From Hsuehochloa calcarea (taxonomy: Eukaryota; Streptophyta; Magnoliopsida; Poales; Poaceae): a stretch of DNA of 64,000 bases. The notes beneath the pieces were generated by a model. That model saw only the letters and a program-made list of their open reading frames with translations. It did no database searches and was not told where the DNA came from. The stretch lies in NCBI GenBank assembly GCA_036346395.1, contig CM070604.1, forward strand, positions 434,001 to 498,000. Direction: 5' to 3'. Position 1 is the stretch's first letter. Each line of letters starts with the position of its first letter. Positions 44,520-56,937 of the stretch are shown one piece after another. Position numbers and translations under genes: made by a program.

Positions 44520-45713
44520 CGGAATTAATGCATGATAGGTCGTGTCCCATACCATGCTCTCATAGGGCATCTTGCCGTTGACGCGTGATTAAAGATGTAG
44601 ATGACCGTCATTACCGTCTCGCCCCAGAATGCCCCTAGCATGTCCTTTGCCTTCAACAAGCTGCGTGCTACTACGATGACCGTTTGATCCGATGCTTGAC
44701 AATGTTGTTCTGTTGTGGTGAGTACGACGCCGCGAGGTGTTGCTTGACGGCGAGATTCGCGCAGTACTTGCCAAACTCCATGGATGTGAACACATTGCCG
44801 CAGTCAGTGCGGAGCACTTGCAACTTCCGCCCCGCTTCCACCTCGACGTCTGCCTGGAAGTGCTTGATCGCCGCTGCCGCCTCGTCCTTCATTGTTAGCA
44901 GTGTCCGCCACATATAGCGATTGAGGTCGTTGATCAGGAGCAGAAAGTAGCGCTTCCCACTGGGTGTCGCCGGCGTGATCGGTCCACACAAGTCACCATG
45001 CACCTACTCAAGGAGTTTCTCATCACAGTACTTGGCCTCTTGTTGGAATGGAGTGCGTTGTTGCTTACCCGCCAGACATCTGTTGCAAATTTGATTGACA
45101 TGGTCGATTTTTGGCAGTCTACGCACCATGTCACGATGTCCCAGCTTCCGGAGTGCCTCAAAATTGAGGTGATCATAGCGGGTGTGCCAGTGCCATGCAT
45201 CATCGTCAAGTCGTGCCGCTAGTCACATCAGCTGTGCTATGTCGGGAGAGAACATATAACCGGTTACACGTATGGTTTACCTTGGCAAGAAACTGTTGCT
45301 GGCGATAGTGGATTCGCAGCACGCCTCCCTCGATCAGCACTTGTCAGCCGTTCTTGTCAAGTTGCCCAAGGCTGACGATGTTTGCTCCGTAGCCAAGGGA
45401 TGTAGTACACTCCCGTCAGTGCGCGGTGCTCTCCGTTGTGACACATGAACAAAACAGTACCACGTCCGCGGATGTTGACGGTTGATCCATTACCGAACTT
45501 GACAGAGTCAGTGACACCGTTGTCCAGCTCAGCGAAAATGATTTTGCAGCCCGTCATGTGGTTGCTAGCCCCGGTGTCAAGGTACCACGCATCAACGTGG
45601 CGATCCTCTTCATGTCCTATGTGCACATCAGCATGAACCTTGTTGAGCATGATGCCCTTGATCATGTTCTCGGTGGCCTTAGACGGTGCGCACACGTGCA
45701 CTATGAGCAGCAT
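44520..45713 (-). pseudogene. copia protease and integrase remnant
   Basis: Protease: WYLDTGASNHMTG and VKFGNGSTVNI (about 45400-45590). Pre-integrase and HHCC region near 45050-45200 (CQKSTMSIKFATD region). Integrase core: HGDLCGPITPATPSGKRYF, LLINDLNRYMW, VLRTDCGNVFTS, AASYSPQQN (44671-45003), continuing as a degraded GETVMTVIYIFN near 44590-44620. Frame breaks and stops are present. Confidence 0.85.
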
Positions 45714-45736
45714 GGGCTTGTCGTCGTCAACCTACG

Positions 45737-46640
45737 TCAGGTTGGCCCGCTCGTTGCGCCGTTGATTACGGCAGTCTCTAGACCTGTGCCCAAGTTTACC
45801 GCAGTTACGACACTTGTCTTTAGACACGCCATGGTCACCGTTAGATGCAGTGCCACCACCGCCACTGCCGACGGTATACCCCCTACCGCGACTCTTTGGC
45901 GTGCCTCGGCGCCGATTGTTGCCATGCCACCACTGGGCTTCTGTCCGCCAGACAAGCCCCGGCCATGCTCGGGCTGTTCCATGCGCGCAAGCCACTCATC
46001 CTGTGTGAGGAGCAGGACCCTGCTGGCGTTGGCGATGTTTTCTTGGTCGTAGCGTTCTTCTACGGCTTTATGTCGTCGATGAGCTCCTCCACCGAATTGT
46101 TTAACAACGCGGTCTTCCTCAAACTTGTCCCCGAATATCTCCAAGTTGTTGACTTGGCCGGTGAGCCGCATCGCGAAGTCATCCACCGACTCGTCATTTT
46201 TGAATTTGATCGTCTCAAATTCTTTACGCAGCGTTTGTGCCTTCACCTCATGCACGCGCTGGATTCCCATGCGCAGAGATGGTGTCCCATGCGTCCTTGG
46301 TGGTGTTCTTGACGGCGAACATTGACAACATCTCCAGCGGGACGACACGGAGTATGGCGGACATCGCCATCCTGTCGTCGCGGTAGTCGGCATTGCCGGG
46401 GTCGATCGCCTCTCACAGGCCTTGCGCCTGTAGGTTCACCCTCATCACGAGAGCTCAATCTCCATAGTTGGTTTGCATTAGCATCGGGTAGACGATCGAT
46501 CCACCCGTATCCTCACCACGCGATGGATCACCACTTCTCCACCACCGCCATTGCCGGATCCTGCTTCCAAACGTGCATCGGCGCCGCTGGGCATCATTGG
46601 CCAGGAAGGTGAGTGGGAAGATGATCGACACATCGCTGGA
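45737..46640 (-). pseudogene. copia gag remnant with zinc knuckle
   Basis: Reverse strand: TNYGDWALVM near 46450-46490, MAMSAILRVVP and TKDAWDTI near 46260-46370, then LRKEFETIKFKNDESVDDFA, LTGQVNNLEI and LLLTQDEWLARME. The CCHC zinc knuckle CRNCGKLGHRSRDC is near 45780-45820. Parts lie in different frames. Confidence 0.87.
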
Positions 46641-46665
46641 TCGAGCGTAAGGCACTGATACCAAT

Positions 46666-46987
46666 TGTCGGCCTATCCGTAGATGAAGCACACGCACACG
46701 CCGGAAAAAACACACGAACGCAAGAAAAAGATAGAAAGATTTTTGTGCCGCACGACTGCTGCAGCGTTTTTTGTTTTCTCACTTCTATTGCTTCTATCAA
46801 AAAACTGATTACAGATGCGCCCTTTTATTGAGAGCAAATGGTTATTCGTATCCGGAACGGATTCTACGTATCGTGAAGGGATGGATACCACACAAACTCT
46901 AGTATCTATAATGAATAATGTCTAAATACGAAAAACAAACTCTCTAAAAAAAAACTAAATATACTATATACACAAAGCTTACTAACG
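46666..46987 (-). repeat. 5' LTR of the reverse copia element
   Basis: 322 bases on the plus strand from TGTCGGCCTATCC to GCTTACTAACG (the canonical final A is mutated to G). The primer-binding site is immediately inside. Confidence 0.82.
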
Positions 46988-47973
46988 GATGTATTCTATT
47001 TCTTGGTCTCCGGCCGGTAAATAACGGCAGAGTTCGATCGACGGCGTCGCCATCGCTCCATGTGGACTAGTTTTCCTTGTAGCTAGTCCATCTTGCAAGC
47101 AACTTGACTCTGACATGGAATCAGGAACCATGCAATTGCTGACATGGAGTTCGATGGCGTCATCGATTGCTCCAGGGCCTTTAGGTGTTTGTCTGGCTGC
47201 TTGCTACCCGGCTGATCCATCCATGGACGGTGTCGTCGGCTGTGGACTAGCATCTTTACTACTCTAGTCCATGCTGCAGGCAAGTAAGTTCTGACATGGA
47301 ATTAATAATATTCAGGTACCATACCATGCATATGGATACTTCTTCTCTGATCAGGAGAAGGCTGGTTATGATGCTGCTGCTGCTATTTGCTGATGAAAGG
47401 AAGGCCGACATTAAGCAACAAGGACCAGTATCTGCTCCTTCGTTCCTTGTCCGCATATAGTAAGTAGTAAGTAGTATCTGTATGGCCCAAGACAAGAACA
47501 GGTACAGTTACAGGGTGCAAATGGTTCTTGCTGTTGACCCGGTTGACTCTGAAGAAGGCAAGCCACCCACCAGACCAGAGCAAGACAAGGGCCATCGGCC
47601 ATCCATCTAACCACCTTCGCCCAGGTCACTGACAGTAGGGCCCACCGGAGAACAAAACCCACATGTCAGAGACACTGACTAGAAACACAAGTACATATCA
47701 GCGTGTTTTTTTCGCTGGTGGAGGAAAAAAAGGGGGCAGAAATGTGAGTACAAAACTCAACTCACTCGGTTCGTTTCAGAGTACTAGTAAGTACTAACTT
47801 CCTCCTTCCTTCCTTCCTTCCTTCCTTCCTTTGGCTTTCTCTTCTCACTCTGCTCTGCAGTTGTGGAACTTCCTCTTTTAGCCATCCATCCCCCTCGATT
47901 GACTCTGCACATAAATACACATACGCATACAGAGACGGGAGGGGAGGGGAGGGCTGTCTGCCTGCCTGTCCAT
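46988..47973. other. Intergenic and promoter/leader of the RLCK gene
   Basis: No gene recognised. A CTTC/TTCC microsatellite lies at about 47801-47830. The last 150 bases, GA-rich (GGGAGGGGAGGGGAGGG), are probably the leader of the kinase gene. Confidence 0.5.
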
Positions 47974-50900
47974 ATGGGGAACTGCGCGAGCGCCATAGAT
48001 TCCCTCATCCAGCGGGGCAACAAGGCGGCCAGCCCTGGTAATAAATTCTACAACCGCTCGCTCACCGTTTCCTTTCCCTGTAAAAAGTTTCAATCTTTTG
48101 TTTAAGAAATTCATGTGTTGGACTGATGGTTTTGATTACATGCCGTGGGGGAAGGTGGTTGTTCTGACCCCTCTTTCAACTTCCATTTCGATTTTTTTAG
48201 GGAACACTCAAAAGAACTTCCATTTCGATTTAAGAATGACCTCCTTGCGCATTCTTTGATAATTAGTAGTGCCATGTTCCTGCAAGAAGCATTTTTAATT
48301 TCCGTTGCTTACTCCCTACGTTGTTAATCCACGTGGGATGCGAATTTGATCATTTTAGTTGCTACAGTGGGCGAAATCATGCGTGTCCTTCAGTCACACT
48401 AGATCAACAGGACTACTTTTATTTTTCCAAAAGATTTCGGTTCTAGTCTAACTTGGTCCAGTACTAATCACGCCCCTTCAATTCTTGGCATACTTCACCA
48501 ATATAGTGGGTCAACTGATGTATGTAGTTCCACTGAAATCTTTCACAAATCAATTCTTGGCATAATTCTTGCTCTTGCAATTTATTTTCTTGATTGCTGC
48601 CGATTGCAGAAATTTTCAGTATATGACAGTACCAATCTTTTCCCTAAACAACCTGATCTTTCTACAATTTACTTGGTCTACGGCTTCATTGCACTGGCAC
48701 GTTCTGTTATACTTTGAAGTTTCAACCGTGAACGTCACAATATGATAAAATTCATTTCCCAACCTTAGATCTCACTGAGCTAGCCTATATATCACCCCAA
48801 CATCAAATGCATAGGTAAATTACTAGATTAATATGCATATGAAACTGCTGGTGTCTATCCAATTAATTCATGACCTCACATTTTCTAATGCCTATGTAGG
48901 AACATCTGCATCAAAGAGGACTACTAGCTCCACCACCACCGGGAAGCTGTCAACGATTAGTACCAGTACCTTCATGCCCTCCACCGTTAGTGGTGTTAGC
49001 ATCGATGATGCTTATCCGGAGGGCCAGATTCTTGAGTCTCCAAATCTCAGGATCTTCACCTTTGCGGAATTGAAGAGTGCCACAAAGAATTTCAGGCCTG
49101 AGACAGTGCTTGGGGAGGGCGGATTCGGGAAGGTTTACAAGGGATGGGTTGATGAGAGGACCATGAACCCATCAAAGAGTTGCACCGGCATGATGGTTGC
49201 CGTCAAGAAGCTCAACCCTGAGAGTGTGCAGGGAATTGAGCAATGGCAGGTGATTGTGATCTTGATAAATTGGTGACCTAGATTTGTTTTATTGTTTTTG
49301 TTAATTTCATTATAAATTGCACTGGTTAAATAAAAGGTGCTTTCAATTCTCAGGTAGATGTGAGTTTTGCTGCAATCAGGGAACTAGGGTAGTGAGTGTT
49401 CACAAATAAACTCAATAGAAAAATCATTGATAGTGCTGCCTTTTAGTTTGGAGTTGCTCAAGTTGTAATTGCACCTTTGCATTACTTGCCATGACCTGTA
49501 AATCTGCTTTTGCCTTCTCTATGCTTTGTTAACTCTTGTGTTGGTTCAATTTTATAGAAGAACCAACCTGAAGAATCCCTCATGGCTCTATTTATTCCCC
49601 CGACTTTATTTAGAGTCAAGATACTCTAGTTGCTTGGTTAGTGCATACGCCGATACAGCTCTCTGACTAGTTGTTGTGCACTTCATATATATATGGTCTT
49701 CTCGACAAGTACTATTTATCAGCAGATAGGATTATGTATCTAGGTTGTGGCTTCCTATCTTTTGCTGATGTTGGAAGTAGTGCCACTTTCTAAGATTTGC
49801 TGTTATGGGTGTCTCTCAAGAGGAATTATTTCTTTCCTATGCAGTCTGAAGTGAATTTCCTTGGGAGGATTTCACACCCCAACCTTGTCAAACTCTTAGG
49901 CTATTCCATGGATGACAATGAGCTTCTACTCGTGTATGAGTTCATGGCAAAGGGGAGCTTGGAGAACCACCTCTTCCGAAGTGAGTCTTTTGGCAGATGA
50001 CCTTTTTGTAATGATAATATCTGAAACAGTTCTCTTTTTGTCAGTATGCTTTTCTCTTTATGCCAACTTCGTCTGCAGTAGCACACTTTGTACTTGGTGG
50101 TGCAGTCGCAACATCATTTTCATCACATATTATATATCAAGCACCATAGTCCATACTCCATAGTGCTATACAACTAATGACACTAGCACTTTTTGTGGAC
50201 ATCAGCATCAATGAAATTGACTGGACCTAGACAAATTAATTCTTGTTGATGCTGCCTTCCATTATTCTTACCAAGTCAACTTGCCATAGAAGATGGAAAG
50301 TAGGACTCCTCTTTGTTTGTTTTGTTTTACCTTTTTCTGGGCTATCAAGGGAATTTATGATCAAGCTTCCAGTTTACCTCAGTTTTGGTACTAATTCGTC
50401 CACCTCATCAGGAGGGGCAGTTTACGAGCCACTGCCTTGGAGTCTCAGGCTGAAGATTCTCATCGGTGCAGCTCGTGGCCTTGCCTTCCTTCATTCATCC
50501 GAAAGACAAGTCATCTACAGGGACTTCAAGGCTTCCAACATATTATTAGACTCGGTATATATTCTTTCGAGGACTATTAATAACAAACTCTCTTGTCTGA
50601 ATAATACTCTAATCAGCCTGCAACCATGTCATGTTCAGCACTTCAATGCAAAGCTCTCAGATTTTGGACTGGCCAAGCATGGCCCGGATGGTGGAGAGTC
50701 TCATGTGACAACACGAGTCATGGGCACGTACGGCTATGCAGCTCCAGAGTATGTTGCTACCGGTATGTTTATCAGTTAATCCCTTATGCTTGGACAGTCT
50801 GCGTTAGCAGGCACATAACACAGCATCTGATCATAGCATAAATACTGATTTGATGTATCTTTCATGCTAGGCCACCTGTATGTGAAGAGTGATGTGTATG

Positions 50901-51277
50901 GCTTCGGCGTTGTGCTGCTTGAGATGCTCTCCGGCCTGAGGGCACTGGATCCGAGTCGCCCCAGTGGGAAGCTGAACTTGGTGGACTGGGCAAAGCCGTT
51001 ACTGGCTGACCGGAGGAAGCAGAGCCAGCTGATGGATGGTCGGCTTGAGGGGCAGTACCATTCCAGGGGAGCCCTCCACGCTGCTCAGCTCTCTCTCAAG
51101 TGCCTGTCTGGTGACCCCAAGAGCCGTCCATCCATGAAGGAAGTCGTTGAGGCACTCGAGCAGATCGAGGCGATGAAGAGCAAGTCGAGGGAGCCTAGAA
51201 ACAGCTCCTCGCTGGCACGTGGCCAGGGGCATTCACCGAGGAACGACAGTGCTAGGACGGGCTCTAGGGGCAGATGA
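47974..51277 (+). CDS. Receptor-like cytoplasmic kinase, RLCK-VII type (six exons)
   Basis: Exons 47974-48037, 48900-49249, 49845-49980, 50412-50554, 50639-50762 and 50871-51277 join in phase to 407 residues. The N-terminus MGNCAS gives a myristoylation Gly2 and a palmitoylation Cys4, placing the kinase at the plasma membrane. Ser/Thr-rich linker, then FTFAELKSATKNF and the kinase domain: Gly loop GEGGFG (93-98), VAVKKL with Lys124, VIYRDFKASNILLD with catalytic Asp221 (the YRD form usual in RLCK-VII), DFG at 239-241, and the activation segment TRVMGTYGYAAPEYVATG. The C-terminal tail is Ser/Arg-rich. RLCK-VII kinases (PBS1/BIK1/APK1 type) relay receptor-kinase signals in immunity and growth. 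All catalytic residues are present; the gene looks intact. Confidence 0.93.
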
Positions 51278-52906
51278 TCATGAGGATAGGATGAACTGAT
51301 ATCGATGTGGAGAATGTAAAGTTAGACCACAATTTTTCTTGTCATGACGAAGTTTGAACCGATCATGATGATCAATGTAATAGTATAGCAATACAGGAAG
51401 ACTTAGTAGTTGTCATACCCATATGCATAAATTCAATGATTTTTCCACCGAAGTACCACGGGTTGAATAGCATCAGATTGCACTAGGAACAGCATTCAGT
51501 CATTGTCAGTCATGTCCCCTTTTCGGTTAGTCATGGTTCTGTAGAAGTGCTGAAGTTCCATGTTTAGCTCTGAAGAAAGTAAACATTTGAACCATTACCA
51601 GAAAGATTTTACTAATCTTGCTTCATAAAACATTTCTGGCTGGTTATTTTTTGTTGTGGTCAAGATTGCTAGTTGCTGAAAATCATGAGACCGAAAGTGA
51701 TGGTGGTTTTTTTTTTACTTGCTTGCTGTTACAGATTACTCCAGGATGAAGGTAAACTAATCTAAAGTAATCCAAATCAATGTGGGCGCTCTTTTCATTT
51801 TCATTTTGTTTCTAGTGGGACGCCCACTAACAAAGCCAATCTAGAATGCTTTACATTATCAAGCAGTAACTTTCAGTGGGTATGGGGAATTTAGGAATGA
51901 TATCAAGGCACTTAGAGGATCAAATGGGGCTTGGATGCCGTAGGGTTTAGGCCTCCAATGCTGCACGTCCCACTGGGGAAAAAGGCTGGTCAAAAAAGTT
52001 GCAACTTGGTTGGAACTCAGCCTACCTGTATATGTCATCACCGCAAAGGAGGTGTGTTCCAAGTCGATTTCTACTTGTGTGCTACCTGCTAGCATGATAG
52101 GCCACAACTCTGCATATATCGCACGCATCTCATGCCATGTAAAGCATGTGTGTTCATTTGCCATTTCTTTTGTATCTTGGGGAATCTGTTGGGATCAATT
52201 GACGGGGGTTGCACCAGAATGTGTATAGGTTGGCAGAAGAAGGAAAAAAAAAACAGAAATATGAAATTACATTGAGAATTTGAATAGTTTTTCTTTTTTT
52301 TTTTAAAAAAAATAAAGGAATTGCATTGAGAATTTGAAATGCGCACATTGGAGCCACCGGGGCTGTTTTTGTCCTTTTGTTATTCTTCTCATAATGTACT
52401 GATGTTTTACTTTAGACAATTCAATTGTTGTTTTTTTTTTTGTAAAAAAAGAATAAAAATAGAAATAAAACGAGAAGCTCTTTATTTAACTCTCTGAAGA
52501 AGAGCTACAATCTTGCTGGACATAAAACAGCGGTGACATTAATCCACGTACAAGTATAATCAACACTAAGAGCTTGATGCATGTTTGATCTCAAAACCGC
52601 GAAGACCTTCACTCATTCGGGACCTGAAACTCCAACTTAAGTTAGTTAACCATTCATTGTCATGGACCTGAAAAATAAAAATAAAAATAAAATTGTTAAC
52701 CATTACTTTGGTGCACCACAAGTGGACGTAATATTTTAATGATTGTTCCTTCGTTCCCGTCCTGATCTGAGAAGGAAAAAAAAATTGATGGAAAAAGGTT
52801 TCGCCGCTAGCGCCACCCAGCTCTCGCCCCTCAAAACAGTTATCACAAAAAGAGGAAAAAGTAAAAGTGGAAATCCCATCCAGGCCACCACTCCACCCCA
52901 ACATCC
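51278..52906. other. Intergenic, no gene recognised
   Basis: 3' flank of the kinase gene on the left. The middle (51850-52200) has a reverse-strand open frame of about 100 codons that I cannot assign. Two copies of (A)ATTACATTGAGAATTTGAA-like sequence flank poly-T/poly-A runs at 52264-52340. The GAUT leader lies just before 52907. Confidence 0.5.
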
Positions 52907-55757
52907 ATGGCGTTCCCCTCCTCGTCGGCGGCGGCAGCGTATCCCAGAAGCCTCCTCCCCCTTTGGCGGCGGCGCTCCGGACTCCTCGCCCTCCTCCTCC
53001 TCCTCCTCCTCCTCCTCCCCCTCTCCTTCCGGGTACCCATCCCATTATCACTCACTCGTCACTTGCTAACCGCAACGGCGAAATGTTAGTTACGTAACAC
53101 GAACCCCACAGAATTAGGGATTCCTTCCTTCTCATTGTTCCTCCCGCTTCAATTCCGCAGGTTGTGATCCATGTCCCCTCTATCAGATCGGCGGTGTCCC
53201 TATGGCTCTTCTCCGATCACCAAACGTAAGAACCAATACAAACAATGCTCTTCATTCCGATGCTTTCCAAGGTTTTAACTTTGATGTTGTCGTCTTGGGG
53301 TCTTGAATTGCCAGCGAGCGCGAGGGTCCCGGGAGCTGCCCTGGGTGTCGCAATTTACAGGTTATCTGACTTCTCAGGCCAGGAATAATTGAACCATGTT
53401 TCTTGTCAAGCTACCAAACGTGCATTCTGTTTGCTTGGCAGGATGTGGATAATGCGGATAGGACTATTGCGTACACTGACCAGGATGGCCGGATCAAGCT
53501 GTTCAAAGTTACCGCCAGAGAATTCGCGTCCTCCTCTATCTGGGAGAACCCTTTACTGCAGAAAGATAGCCAGCCAGTAGCCGGAATTGTGTGTTGTGGA
53601 CAAAAATTGTTAGTTTATGCGGACAAGTTGGCGCTGTTTTAGTTTATAACCCTAACTGGGTGTTTCTTCTTGTGTTTTAATAGCAAAAGACTGCTGAGGA
53701 GCAGCTACTAGCAACTGGATCAGAAGTCACCAATCTTTCAAGTGCAGGAATTTTGGCAACCAAAAGAACTGATCCAATAAAATTAAAGCGCGAGGTCAAT
53801 CTTTATTTGTCTTATATAGTGATTCCGGAAGATGACGGATATCCATTTATATGTTACAAAAGTTTTTGGTTCACTCCCTAATTTGTTAACTCTTCAGTAT
53901 CTCAGTGGATTTGTTGTAACATCACGGTTCCTGCAGGTATTTCGGCGTAGAAGAAAGGAGCAGCGGATTCAGGAGTTGCTTCATATGGACAAAGAGGCCG
54001 AACTCCACATGCGAAACGTGTCCACAAACAGCTCGAGGAACTTAGATAATAAAGTAAGAGTCAGCTACAACATATGGAGGCAGGAGTTCCACCATACCAA
54101 TACAGACTCCACACTGAGGCTTATGAAAGATCAGATAATAATGGCCAAGGTGTATGCCACGATTGCATGTTCCCAGAAGGAGCCTGACCTGTATGCGTCG
54201 CTAATGAAGTGCATACAAGAAAGCCAAGCATCTATTGGGGATGCACATGTGGATAGTGCACTAGATTCAAGGTATTTCATTTTACACCACTGAAGACTTC
54301 TCTCAGTTCAGTTCCTTGTTTGCATTAGCGTTGAAGGATAAATTATTTATCACCCTCATTTCTTGTGCAGTGCTTTAGAAAGGGCAAAAGCAATGGGGCA
54401 TGTGTTGTCTTCAGCTAGAGATGTCCTGTACAACTCTGGTGAAGTATCTAGAAGATTGCGTGTTATGCTGCAGTCTATGGAACTAAATATCGATACAGTG
54501 AAGAAGCAGAACACATTCCTGGTTCAGCATGCTGCAAAGACGGTCCCCATGCCCTTGCACTGCCTGCATATGCATTTGACAACCGATTACTATTTTCGTG
54601 ATGGTGTGATCAAGGAGTATTTTCGTGATGCTGCTTTGAAGGAGGAAGAAGATAAAGCAAAGCTTGAGGATCGGTCACTCTACCACTATGCTATATTTTC
54701 TGATAATGTCCTTGCAGCCTCAGTAGTTGTCAGATCAACTGTGACACATGCAAAGGAACCACAGAAGCATGTGTTCCACATCGTCACGGATAGACTTAAT
54801 TTTGCAGCTATGAAGATGTGGTTTATCAGTCATCCTCCTCGACCCGCTACGGTCCATGTGGAGAACATCGACAATTTCAAGTGGCTCAATTCGTCCTACT
54901 GTTCGGTTCTACGGCAACTTGAGTCAGCTAGGCTCAAAGAGTATTACTTCAAAGAACATGATCCATCATCACTCTCTGATGGAAATGAGAATCTGAAGTA
55001 CAGGAACCCCAAATATTTGTCTATGCTCAACCATCTAAGGTTCTACATGCCAGAAATACACCTCAAGCTTGACAAGATACTGTTTCTCGATGATGATGTT
55101 GTTGTGCAGAAGGATTTGACACCCCTTTGGGATGTTGATCTTAAAGGGATGGTAAATGGCGCAGTTGAAACCTGCAAAGAAAGTTTCCATCGCTTGACAC
55201 TTATCTCAACTTCTCACACCCAAAGATTTCAGAGAACTTTGACCCACGTGCTTGTGGGTGGGCTTTTGGAATGAACATGTTTGACCTGAAGGAGTGGAAG
55301 AAGCGAAACATCACTGGAATATACCATTATTGGCAAGATTTGGTAAGTAGCGGAACAAGAAAGCTGCTGTTGATTATATTGTTGAACTACATTTAGCCCA
55401 CCATCTATCTTCTGCTACAATAATAGCTGCTAAGTACTTTATGTTGGTTTCACTTACTAAGAGAAGGTATGTTTACAGAATGAGGACCGCAAGCTGTGGA
55501 AGCTGGGTACATTGCCTCCAGGACTAATTACTTTCTACAACCTGACATACCCGTTGAATCGCACTTGGCATGTCTTGGGCCTTGGCTATGACCCAGCTGT
55601 TGACATCGCCGAGATTGAGAATGCAGCCGTAGTTCATTACAACGGGAATTACAAGCCCTGGTTGGACCTTGCCATTTCGAAGTACAAGCCCTACTGGTCC
55701 AAGTATGTAGATCTTGACAACTCACATGTTCGGCACTGCTACTCGAGCAAACAATGA
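52907..55757 (+). pseudogene. Galacturonosyltransferase (GAUT, GT8) gene with one-base frameshift
   Basis: Exons 52907-53032, 53161-53225, 53315-53360, 53442-53576, 53684-53794, 53937-54271, 54371-55342 and 55479-55757, all with GT-AG introns. The frame holds except for one base missing at about 55193-55195 in exon 7, after KESFHR. Ignoring that lesion the protein is about 689 residues: signal anchor with a Leu-rich run (25-40), CPGCRNLQ, stem region, then the GT8 domain with YHYAIFSDNVLA, HIVTDRLNFAAMK, FLDDDVVVQKDL (Asp513-515, metal/UDP-sugar site) and, after the break, ACGWAFGMN, WHVLGLGY and HYNGNYKPWL. GAUTs build pectin homogalacturonan in the Golgi. The early stop removes about the last 120 residues, including conserved sugar-nucleotide-site motifs. 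A sequencing error is a real alternative. Confidence 0.9.
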
Positions 55758-56279
55758 CATGTAATTCTTCATCCAGTTTTGTTATATTTTGGAGCATAAG
55801 TTAGTCACTAGTAGGGAGTTAAGCAGAGTAGCGGTATATCTAACATACTACAGCCTTCATGATATTGTCATTCTTACAAAAAAAATATTGTTATTCCTCC
55901 TGTATCAGTTGTGTGCACAGTGATTTATATCTCATAAAAAATAAAATGGTAAATATTCTTTTGTTTACTCGAGAATACACTGTATGTTGTATGAGTTGCC
56001 AAAAGAGTAAACCTTCAGGCTAATAAAGAAGCTGTTCAACTCTTTATGCCCTTCCATATGAATTACGGGCCCAATAAGAGTGGATTATGCATGCTTAAGA
56101 ATGTGGAAATAAATGGAAGCATAACAAAGTTCTCAATCTTAGAACCATGCCAAAAGCCTAGAACAAATGGCAGCCATGAAATTTAAATTATACCCTAGGG
56201 AAGCTGAGACTCATCACTCATCTCTCACGGTTGGATGCTGCTTCATTCAGGGATGGGTTGAGTGAAATATAGTGATGCT
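55758..56279. other. 3' flank of GAUT, no gene
   Basis: About 520 bases of AT-rich sequence holding the probable 3' UTR. Nothing else recognised. Confidence 0.5.
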
Positions 56280-56390
56280 TGTTAGAATAGGACTCTTTTG
56301 TATTCCTTATCTGTATATGGCAACTCTCTTGTACTCTCTATATATATTACCTATTGGGTCCTCTTGAATATACACACAATATTCATAATA
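56280..56390 (+). repeat. 5' LTR (111 bases)
   Basis: Starts TGTTAGAATAGGACTC and ends ATTCATAATA, with the primer-binding site directly after. The usual terminal ...CA is mutated here; the 3' copy ends GTAACA. Confidence 0.85.
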
Positions 56391-56937
56391 TGGTATCAGA
56401 GCTAGGGCACTAACCTAGCTCCCCCTTCCGCTGCCATACTTCTGTCGCTGCTGCCGTGGCCTGTTGTGCCCGTCGTCGCCAAGCCGTCGCCGCGTCGCAC
56501 ACCGCGTCCTTGTCGTGACTCGGCGTAGCCGGTGGTCGCTGCGTCCCCATCGCGACTCGACATAGCTGGTGGTTGCCTCGTGCGCCCCTCTCTCGACGCC
56601 GCCAGTGGTTGCCTCGTGCTCGAGCTCTCGCCGTCGCCAAGCCGCTGCCACGTCGCCCTGCAGCCGGTGGTCGCACGTCGCGTCCCTGTCAACGCCCCCG
56701 AGGAAGCCTCCGTCCTTCGCCGCCGCCGCTGAGAACTCGGGGGAACCCTAGTTCCCCCGGTTTGTTTGCGTGAGGCCGGGCTGAGTTCAGCCAGTCGTTT
56801 TAAGCCGAGCCGGCCCGTTTAAAAAAAGAAAAGGAAAAAAAAGAACGTCGCTCTAACCGCCACACCGTCCAGCGTCGCCTGTTTGACTTCGTTGCCTTGG
56901 TCGCCGCGCCGTCCAGCGCCGCCTACTGATGGCTTCT

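Larger units (their letters stand above)
41026..46987 (-). mobile_element. Ty1-copia element, reverse strand, decayed and nested-into
   Basis: The 5' LTR is at 46666-46987. A primer-binding site on the reverse strand (TTGGTATCAGTGCC) lies just inside it. Gag, zinc knuckle, protease, integrase, RT and RNase H follow leftward. A polypurine tract (TAGGGAACGATT, reverse strand) precedes the 3' LTR, of which only 41026-41160 remains; its last about 150 bases are lost. The coding part is interrupted by a solo LTR at 42996-44478 (with another inside it) and by an unassigned stretch at 41811-42590. The integrase C-terminus to early RT is deleted around the LTR insertion. Confidence 0.88.

Noticed and set aside
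51859..52164. 101-codon reverse-strand frame
   Set aside because: No recognised domain, splice support or neighbouring exon; left as unassigned intergenic sequence.
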